This document shows, one piece after another, positions 54,543-61,504 of a stretch of 64,000 nucleotides of DNA (its first letter is position 1; every line of letters starts with the position of its first letter). The position numbers and the translations under genes are program-made. The notes below the pieces were generated by a model. It was not told where the DNA came from, searched no databases, and saw only the letters and a list, made by a program, of their open reading frames with translations. Origin of the DNA: Hufsiella ginkgonis (GTDB lineage Bacteria; Bacteroidota; Bacteroidia; Sphingobacteriales; Sphingobacteriaceae); assembly GCF_009834915.1 (NCBI RefSeq), contig NZ_WVHS01000005.1:310001-374000 (forward strand), in the 5' to 3' direction.

Positions 54543-56771
54543 TTAGAATTGTGAGGTAAAGGCATTATTTATAACATGGATCACCCCGTCTTTAGCGAAC
54601 TTATTCTGGGGGTATAATGCCGGCTGTGTTTTGTCTACGGTAGCCACCTCGCCGGCCCTGCTGGTCACCTGTAACGTGGTGCCGTTGTAGCTCACGGTAA
54701 GGGGATAATAGGTAAGCGGCGTAGCGGTAAGCACTTTCCTGGAAGGGAAGGTACCGGTGGTTTTTCCGTCGGTAAAGATCTGTGTATCGGTGGCGAAAAA
54801 AGAGGATACGTAATTATACAACTGAAGCCTGATGGCGTCGGTCAGCGTAGTATTTGGTGTAACAGCTCCTGTTTTTGGCAGCTTACCGGCATTTTGCGCG
54901 GCTGTGATGGCTTCATTCGAGGGTACGAACAGGGTAAATTTCCGGTTCTGGGTCGAAGCGGTGATGGGAGCCAGCGGAAGTGTCGTCGAGGCCGTATTCG
55001 CGAAATCGGCCACGTTGATGCCGGAGGCGACCATGAGCTCTTTAAATTTCCGGTATTGCGGATTGGTCTGCAGGGCTGCGTTCGGGTCGGAGGTTGCGCC
55101 GTTGATCTGCTCGTACAACGTACCAGGGTAGTAGATGATCTTATTGATCCCCTGGAAAAATCCGTTCGACTGGCTAACGTTGGGGTTAACCACCGAAACC
55201 AGGCTATCGCGTTCCGTACCGCTGATCTTGCCGTTCACGATACTGATAAAGGTGCCATTCTGCGTAGGATAAAACTTTTCTACAGGGCTATTCATATCGC
55301 TGATGCTTAACGATGTATTCATAATGATATGGTTACCTAGCAAAGTGGTAAGCTCCGAGATCGCCACCGGCGTTTCAAGCCCGTTGGGTTTCCGGAAAAA
55401 GCCCGGGGCTCCCGCGATCGGCTTCTCTATCCAATAAATTCCCCGTGCCGCAAATGCCGCATTGGTTGGGGCAAGAAGGGTGAACTTCGCATCGCCGCTG
55501 CTCAGCAGGCCCAGCAGGTTGGTCCGGATCAACGCCTCAGCCAAATACCAGTATTGGGGCGAAAAGAATGATGGTCCTGGCACTGTGGTGAACGATTTCG
55601 GCTCAATTACTTTGTTAAGCGTATAAAGAATGCCGTTACTGGTCATCTTAATGCCTTTGATATCGCTCCGCGCGAGTGTGATCTTATCGCCCAGTTCGCT
55701 TACCGACTGCCCCTTATCGATTTTTGAAGGCCAATCCATGGTACTTGCAAGGTGGCCCTTGTAAAGTAACTGCAGCGTATGAGTGGGTATTGAGTCTTCT
55801 ATACCGTAAAAATTCGGCATCAGCCTGGTTTCGTAGTAATTTTTAAATGCCGTTTTTGAAGGAATGAACCCTGTTAACGATAATGATTTGGTACCCGATA
55901 ACGGGTTCTCGTTGTCGAGATTGGCATCTGTGGTGTAGGTACGGTTGAACAGCGAGTCCACGAGCCCGTCGCCATTTACATCGCCATTATTGCCCTGGGC
56001 CCTTGTACCTGCCTGGTTGTAGGTATAGCTCAAAAAGCGGCGTTTCATGATCCGGTTATAGTCCTCGTATTCCGCGTTATTTTCGAGCTCCTGTGCGATG
56101 TTATTCACCAATTCGAGCACGCGGTCTATCACATGTATCACGCCATTTCCCGAGGCTATGTCTTTCTGAACGACCGAACTGCTCATTACGTTCATTTGCG
56201 TCTGGGCGTTCACTGCAGAGCCCGTGCCGTACACGTCTGTATAATCCTGCGATGTAACCCCATAGTAACTGAAAAACCTGGGGGTGTAAACCTGGATCAT
56301 TTTACTGGGATAATAAACTCCTTTTTTTGCCGCCGCATCATAGTAGGACGCTACCGCGCGTGTTTCATACTTATAGATGTCTACATTGATGGTAGGATCT
56401 GAAGAAGGCTTGATGAAATTCCCCTGGAACAGCATCCATTTAAGGATATGGTATTTCACCATCTGCGTAAGCTCCTTTACCGGGATGTCGTCAATCTTCT
56501 TATATTTCGCATGTGCGGTGAAATACTTGGTAAAAGCATCGTTGCTGGGCGCCATCACCGTAAAAAGCCCTGACGAATTTAATTCGTCTTTCAAACCGGG
56601 CACTTTGTCTATCGCAGACACAAACGTCGACAGGGTCGGTTCACTGGCCAATTGATCGTAGATTTCACCAGCCTGCCCCTCAGGGGCGTCATAAAGTTTT
56701 CCGTACTGTTTCTTGCAACTACTGCTTCCGATTACACAAAGCAGGGTCAATAGAAGTATTCGTATCCTCAT
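54543..56771 (-). CDS. Large fasciclin (FAS1) repeat lipoprotein, first gene of the SusCD run
   Basis: 742 residues. Lipobox V-I-G-S-S-S-C-K with Cys near 19. About four FAS1-like units: 37-220 (L-F-T-V-M-A-P-S-N-D-A-F, V-I-H-V-I-D-R-V-L), 225-395 (degenerate; I-L-Y-T-L-N-K-V-I), 400-560 (F-T-L-L-A-P-T-N-A-A-F), 570-742 (F-T-L-F-V-P-S-N-E-A-I, V-I-H-V-I-N-N-A-F). The second unit contains a loop G-D-V-N-G-D-G-L-V-D near 265 that looks like a calcium-binding (dockerin/EF-hand-type) loop. It precedes SusC by 5 bp. A surface adhesin or ligand-presenting protein is likely; biochemical role unproven. Confidence 0.88.
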   Translation of the reverse strand: MRIRILLLTLLCVIGSSSCKKQYGKLYDAPEGQAGEIYDQLASEPTLSTFVSAIDKVPGLKDELNSSGLFTVMAPSNDAFTKYFTAHAKYKKIDDIPVKELTQMVKYHILKWMLFQGNFIKPSSDPTINVDIYKYETRAVASYYDAAAKKGVYYPSKMIQVYTPRFFSYYGVTSQDYTDVYGTGSAVNAQTQMNVMSSSVVQKDIASGNGVIHVIDRVLELVNNIAQELENNAEYEDYNRIMKRRFLSYTYNQAGTRAQGNNGDVNGDGLVDSLFNRTYTTDANLDNENPLSGTKSLSLTGFIPSKTAFKNYYETRLMPNFYGIEDSIPTHTLQLLYKGHLASTMDWPSKIDKGQSVSELGDKITLARSDIKGIKMTSNGILYTLNKVIEPKSFTTVPGPSFFSPQYWYLAEALIRTNLLGLLSSGDAKFTLLAPTNAAFAARGIYWIEKPIAGAPGFFRKPNGLETPVAISELTTLLGNHIIMNTSLSISDMNSPVEKFYPTQNGTFISIVNGKISGTERDSLVSVVNPNVSQSNGFFQGINKIIYYPGTLYEQINGATSDPNAALQTNPQYRKFKELMVASGINVADFANTASTTLPLAPITASTQNRKFTLFVPSNEAITAAQNAGKLPKTGAVTPNTTLTDAIRLQLYNYVSSFFATDTQIFTDGKTTGTFPSRKVLTATPLTYYPLTVSYNGTTLQVTSRAGEVATVDKTQPALYPQNKFAKDGVIHVINNAFTSQF

Positions 56772-56928
56772 AATTTAATGGTTAGTTGAGTGTGTGTTAA
56801 TAAGTGGGGGAAGGCGGTCGGCCCCCTTTGCGCTGCAGGCAGCGACCGGAGTTGGCCTCATTGAAGAGCGTACTTGTGTTACATATTGATGGGTTTATTG
56901 CGGTTAGTATTGCATGCAAATCACGGAT

Positions 56929-56979
56929 CCGTCGTTAATAAAACATTAATATTCGCTTAATTAAGGCTATTAACGACGG
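56929..56979. repeat. Perfect 12-bp inverted repeat in the promoter region of the FAS1/SusCD run
   Basis: CCGTCGTTAATA (56929-56940) and its exact inverse complement (56968-56979) flank a 27-nt AT-rich loop. The left arm and loop hold copy 1 of the shared upstream element (56935-56960). It lies 40 nt after the GH92 stop and 158 bp before the FAS1 start. The rest of the 248-bp gap shows nothing else. Confidence 0.6.
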
Positions 56980-57019
56980 AATTTTCAATTTTCGCAGCAA
57001 TCGTTCATCGGGTAAATAA

Positions 57020-59284
57020 TTACGGACGGGCGCCGTAATATTTATTTTCCGTTCCCCATGATTTATTGGGTTTAGGGCCCATTTGCAGCTCGAGCTTACC
57101 ACCCGACATCAGTTGCTGATGCGTGAACCAGGCGGAGTTCAGCACCTCCCCGTTCAATTTTGCGCTTTGGATATATTTATTCACCGTAGAGGCGTTTTTG
57201 GCGATGAGCGTAAATTTTTTGCCATTATTAAGGTCAACCGATACCTTTTTAAATACCGGGCTGCCGATAGTATAAATCGGCATCCCGGGAGTTACCGGGT
57301 AAAAGCCCATTGACGAGAATACCACGAAAGCCGTCATGCCGCCACCATCCTCGTCACCCGGGATTCCCCAGATGTTATCCTTGAACCAGGCATCCAGTAA
57401 AAAGCGAACATGTTTTTGCGTCTTCCATGGCGATTCGGTAAAATTATAGAGGTAGGGTATATGAAAGCTCGGTTCGTTTCCCATAGAATACTGCCCTACT
57501 AAACCGGTAGCGTCGGGTAATTTAGCCCAGAACTCGTATTTGCTGCGGCCGAGGTCTTCGCGGAAGAGCTGGTCCAGCTTCTTCTCGAAGTTCTGGCTTC
57601 CGCCCATCAGGCCGATGAGCCCCGGCACGTCGTGCTGTACCTGCCATAAATAGGTCCAGCCGTTATTTTCGTCGTAATAATCCCGGGCGCCCATACCTCC
57701 GTCGAACTTAGGATCGATGTTAAGCCAGTTACCCCGCTCATCTTTGGGGATAAATAGTTGTTTTGCGGGGTTCCACAGATTTTTGTAATACCCGGCGCGC
57801 GCGCCGAAGGTGGCCTGGTCGGCGGTTTTCGACAATTCTTTGGCCAGCTCGCCCAATGCCCAGTCGTCGTAACTATGTCCAAGGGTGACTGCCACCGCCT
57901 GTCTTTTCTCAAAGCTATGCACCATCGTATCGGTTTCGGTTTCGCCGGGCTTTAATGCAGGGAAATACCCATACTTATAGTAGAAATCGTCGAGCGGCCC
58001 TTTAGGGCCATTCTTCCAGGGGAGCATAGTAGCGGCTGTGGCATTTTTATACAGGCCCTCGTACGCCTTCGCAACGTCGTAGTCGCGGATACCTTTCCTG
58101 TACGCATCCAGGAACATAATAGTAGAATGAAACCCGTTCATGCAAGGATTATCGCCAAACAATACCGGGAACGTGGGCATCCAGCCGCTTTGAGCATACA
58201 TGTTCACATATGAATTTAACATGTCGTTTTCCTGGGCGGGGTTAAGGATCGTCCTGAGCGGGTGATGTGCCAGGTAGGTGTCCCACGTCCAGTCGTCTAC
58301 GTAGAACGGCCGCTGGCTGTCGTGAATCTTATTATCAAAACCGCTGTAGTACTTGCCATCTTCGGTAATGTCCACCATGCGCTCATAGCACCGGTAAAGG
58401 GCCGTGTAAAACGATCGCTTCTGTGCCGTCGTACCGCCTTTTACGTCGATCTGGTTAATCACTTTATCCCAGCTGCTTTCAGCGTCCTTCTTCAGCTTTG
58501 CGAAGTCGGTTTTGCCCAGCTCATCCGCGTAATTCTTTTTGGCCTGCGCGGCGCTGATGTAGGAAATGGCATACCTGAACTCGATCGTTCCGGGCCCCTC
58601 CTTGGGAAAGGTGATCCATGCCTGGCTATTCGTGCCCGCTACTGAACGGTTACCGGCGGCAAGCTGGTTGTTCGACCCGGTTCCCACGGAGCCGGCGGCG
58701 TTAAATGTACCGTACAGATATACTTTAATATTGCCATGATAGGTTTCAATACCGATTATTTCGGTATCGGAAATGAAATCAAACCCGCTCCGCCCCCTGT
58801 TGTATACCCCGAACAAGATGCTTTTAGCGGTATTTGCCGGAAATTCGAACCGGTAGAATCCGGCCTTTTTGCCGGGGGTGAACGAAACGGTGATATCATC
58901 ATCTACCAGGTAAGTGGAGAAATACCAGGGGCGTGTAACTTCCAGGTCGTGGTCGAAGGTTTGCCGCTCGCTCCATGCCGGCGCTGTTACCGCCTTGGTG
59001 GTGGGTTTGACCGCGAAAACTTCGCCCAACCGGTGCGACACGATATTGAGCGGAAAGCTGGTGATCTGGTCGCTCATGTAATCAGCACGCATGGGGAACA
59101 TCCTGATCACCTGGTTAGGAAGCTGTACGGTAGGACGTGTCGGCTGCAAAAGCTGGGGCGCGTTCCCGATGGTGGGATCAACATACTTAAGATTTCCGCG
59201 GCCCTCATTATCTTGCGCGAAAGTGTCTCCTGCAAAGCAGCAAGAAAATGCAACAGCGAGCAAAGCCGTATTCAAACGATTCAT
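57020..59284 (-). CDS. GH92-family glycosidase, divergent
   Basis: 754 residues from the ATG at 59284 (M-N-R-L-N-T); 19 further in-frame codons upstream lack signal character. Signal ends near A-G-D-T-F-A-Q. GH92 body: Y-V-D-P-T-I-G-N near 30, D-D-W-T-W-D-T-Y-L-A-H-H-P-L, Q-Y-S-M-G-N-E-P-S-F-H-I-P-Y-L-Y near 630, and G-F-Y-P-V-T-P-G. Two motifs differ from the usual alpha-mannosidase ones: E-N-N-G-W-T-Y-L-W instead of EGNxWQY-type, and G-D-E-D-G-G-G-M-T-A instead of GNDDxGQMSA. The acid Glu seems kept, but the calcium/base region is altered. Probably exo-acting on alpha-linked sugars; mannose specificity is doubtful. Confidence 0.85.
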   Translation of the reverse strand: MNRLNTALLAVAFSCCFAGDTFAQDNEGRGNLKYVDPTIGNAPQLLQPTRPTVQLPNQVIRMFPMRADYMSDQITSFPLNIVSHRLGEVFAVKPTTKAVTAPAWSERQTFDHDLEVTRPWYFSTYLVDDDITVSFTPGKKAGFYRFEFPANTAKSILFGVYNRGRSGFDFISDTEIIGIETYHGNIKVYLYGTFNAAGSVGTGSNNQLAAGNRSVAGTNSQAWITFPKEGPGTIEFRYAISYISAAQAKKNYADELGKTDFAKLKKDAESSWDKVINQIDVKGGTTAQKRSFYTALYRCYERMVDITEDGKYYSGFDNKIHDSQRPFYVDDWTWDTYLAHHPLRTILNPAQENDMLNSYVNMYAQSGWMPTFPVLFGDNPCMNGFHSTIMFLDAYRKGIRDYDVAKAYEGLYKNATAATMLPWKNGPKGPLDDFYYKYGYFPALKPGETETDTMVHSFEKRQAVAVTLGHSYDDWALGELAKELSKTADQATFGARAGYYKNLWNPAKQLFIPKDERGNWLNIDPKFDGGMGARDYYDENNGWTYLWQVQHDVPGLIGLMGGSQNFEKKLDQLFREDLGRSKYEFWAKLPDATGLVGQYSMGNEPSFHIPYLYNFTESPWKTQKHVRFLLDAWFKDNIWGIPGDEDGGGMTAFVVFSSMGFYPVTPGMPIYTIGSPVFKKVSVDLNNGKKFTLIAKNASTVNKYIQSAKLNGEVLNSAWFTHQQLMSGGKLELQMGPKPNKSWGTENKYYGARP

Positions 59285-59347
59285 CTTTAAATTATGGTGG
59301 ATTGGGTTAAGTTGTTCTGTTAGTTGCTGCAAATGACGCATAGCCGA

Positions 59348-59373
59348 TTAAAAAGATATTAATATTTGCTTAA
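59348..59373. promoter_or_regulatory. AT-rich shared upstream element, copy 2
   Basis: Agrees with 56935-56960 in 22 of 26 positions and with 30299-30320 in 19 of 22 over the overlap. It lies 64 bp before the GH92 start codon. The central ATATTAATAT is palindromic. Confidence 0.45.
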
Positions 59374-59398
59374 TAAGTTTATCCTGCCTTGATTATCG

Positions 59399-61453
59399 TC
59401 AATTTTTTCCGTTATCGGCCGTCCGGTTATTGTTAACCGTATTTCCCGCTGTCTTTCCCTGGAAGATACCATATTGCCCGTTATGCCAGGAGAGATTACC
59501 GCTGATCTCCGACCGCGTAGTCCCCTCCATCAGGGATTCGAGGGAAATTCCGTTCACATCATTGCCTTCGGCCAGGTTACCGGATATCAGCACCCCCGTG
59601 CTTTCGGTACACCGGATGCCTGAAAGCTTGTTGCGCGCCAGTTCATTACCGGTGATCTTTACGTCGCGCGAAAAGGACAGCTCGATCCCATTCCCCCACG
59701 GAGAAGAATCGAAGCGACTGTCCGAAACGGTGCATCCGGCGCTCCGCGTCAACAGTAAATTATGGTGAAAGCCCGCGCCCGGTACCACGCTCGACCCATT
59801 ATCGCTAAAATCGCACTGGCTGATGATCACCTGCCATGCTCCGCGTATGGCAACTCCATTCTTGGTGAAATTCTGTACGGTTAGGTTTTCCAGGCGGATA
59901 TTGGTCATTTGTTCGGCTTTTTCTCCCGCAAAGGCGATGCCTTCTCTCCCGGGCGCACTCATGTAGGAACGGGTCCGGCGGCTGGCGTTCGGGTCAGTTT
60001 CGTCGGCCGTGCTTACGGCACCCTCCAAAAGTAGATCGCGGATCGTTACATCATGCATACCGGCTTCCGCATTGACGATCGTTTTGCCGTTCACGGCCGG
60101 GGAAAGAAAGAGGACCGTTTCCCTCCCCTGCCCGCACAGGGTAACGCCACTGGGGATCCGCAGCGCCGCCTTTAACAGGAAAATCCCTTTATCTAAGATC
60201 ACCCAACCGCCTTTCCCGGCCATGGCATCCAGCGCGGGCTGGATCGAATCCGCGAAAGCGACCATTACCCGTTTAGCCGGAAATTTTGAGGGATCGGGTT
60301 TTTGCGCACCCGCTATCGAAACAATGGGGAATATCCGGAGCGGTAACGCCGTTCCTGCTGAGGTTTTCGAAACAGGGGGTGCAGGCGCGCGCAGGCCCGT
60401 AAGCAGTTCCACGGTTGAGTTGGGACGCTGCTTTTTGGTGACCATTGCCGTGTAAGGCATCCCGATACCGGCAGTCCTGTAATGGTCGTACACGTTTTCG
60501 TACATATCACGGAGTTTCCCGCGTTCGCGTGCAGATAGCTTTCCATATACGGGGATGTCGTCATTTCCCGACAGGTATTTTGAGCTGTATTCAAATCCCA
60601 GGGCAAGCCTGTTGCCAGCCACGGAATAAAGGTCGAGCCCTTGCGTCCAGGCTACCTGCGCCGTTTTACCCAGGTAGCCGATGCCCATTTGTACATGGTC
60701 CCAATCGCGCGTCGTTTCCTGGATCTGGCCGTTCGGGTAAATATATTTGGTGATCCCCGAATTTCCCGGGCCACGGTAATAACGCTCGATGGCGGAATTA
60801 AATATTTGGTGGTCATCCGTGAACACCCCGATGCACAGGAGGGTGTTCATCATTGTTCCGTCCCAGTTCCCGTTAGCTTCGCTGAAAAAATCCTTAATGG
60901 TTGGATAAAACACCGTAAGTACCATGCGTTTAAACTGCTGCATGTCTTTTTCCTGCCAGCCGGCGTTGGAATACCTCAGCAGTTCGGCTGCATTCAGGAA
61001 CAGCGAACCGCTCATTCCCACGTTAAGCTTGGCATTGTTGTCGTCGAAATCCCATAACACGGGCGACCATGCGTTTAAAATTTCGATGGCTTTCCCTGCA
61101 TAGTCTTTCTTCCCGGTGATATACCATAACAAGGCATTATTGTAGGATTGCTGGGCACTGGAAGAGAACTCTTTGCCGCCGCTGCTGTTAGCGCCGAACG
61201 CGCCTACGGAAATATGCGCGCGGGGCTCGGGAATGAACGAAGCGGGCGTATTTTCTTTAAGTTTCTCAAAAGCGGCCTTCCAGGGCTGTTCGCCGGCCAA
61301 TACTTTTTGCTTCATAAACTCGAGATCGCGCTTAGCCTGGTCCATGCCGGGGTGTACGAACGGTTTAGTATGATACACGGTCGGCTGGGCAAATCCCAGG
61401 GTGAGGATAAATAATAAGGGAACGGTAAAAAGGATTTTTCTCAACATGTTCAT
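59399..61453 (-). CDS. Alginate-lyase-type toroid fused to right-handed beta-helix
   Basis: 684 residues, exported (signal ends near T-L-G-F-A-Q, about 23). Residues about 55-330 match the alginate lyase (PL5-type) alpha/alpha toroid family: A-E-L-L-R-Y near 157, N-G-N-W-D-G-T-M-M-N near 197, G-Q-I-Q-E-T-T-R-D-W-D-H-V-Q-M-G near 248 (the conserved His/Asn/Tyr region). Residues about 385-684 form a right-handed parallel beta-helix with regularly spaced N/G-rich turns (V-T-I-R-D-L-L-L-E-G, I-T-G-N-E-L-A-R-N, I-S-G-N-L-A-E-G-N-D). Each half alone could degrade uronate-containing polymers. Which half is catalytic, and on what, cannot be told from the sequence. Confidence 0.82.
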   Translation of the reverse strand: MNMLRKILFTVPLLFILTLGFAQPTVYHTKPFVHPGMDQAKRDLEFMKQKVLAGEQPWKAAFEKLKENTPASFIPEPRAHISVGAFGANSSGGKEFSSSAQQSYNNALLWYITGKKDYAGKAIEILNAWSPVLWDFDDNNAKLNVGMSGSLFLNAAELLRYSNAGWQEKDMQQFKRMVLTVFYPTIKDFFSEANGNWDGTMMNTLLCIGVFTDDHQIFNSAIERYYRGPGNSGITKYIYPNGQIQETTRDWDHVQMGIGYLGKTAQVAWTQGLDLYSVAGNRLALGFEYSSKYLSGNDDIPVYGKLSARERGKLRDMYENVYDHYRTAGIGMPYTAMVTKKQRPNSTVELLTGLRAPAPPVSKTSAGTALPLRIFPIVSIAGAQKPDPSKFPAKRVMVAFADSIQPALDAMAGKGGWVILDKGIFLLKAALRIPSGVTLCGQGRETVLFLSPAVNGKTIVNAEAGMHDVTIRDLLLEGAVSTADETDPNASRRTRSYMSAPGREGIAFAGEKAEQMTNIRLENLTVQNFTKNGVAIRGAWQVIISQCDFSDNGSSVVPGAGFHHNLLLTRSAGCTVSDSRFDSSPWGNGIELSFSRDVKITGNELARNKLSGIRCTESTGVLISGNLAEGNDVNGISLESLMEGTTRSEISGNLSWHNGQYGIFQGKTAGNTVNNNRTADNGKN

Positions 61454-61504
61454 TGTACTATTTCGATATTCTGTTATTAAATTTAAAGGCTGAAAATTAT
61501 ATCG

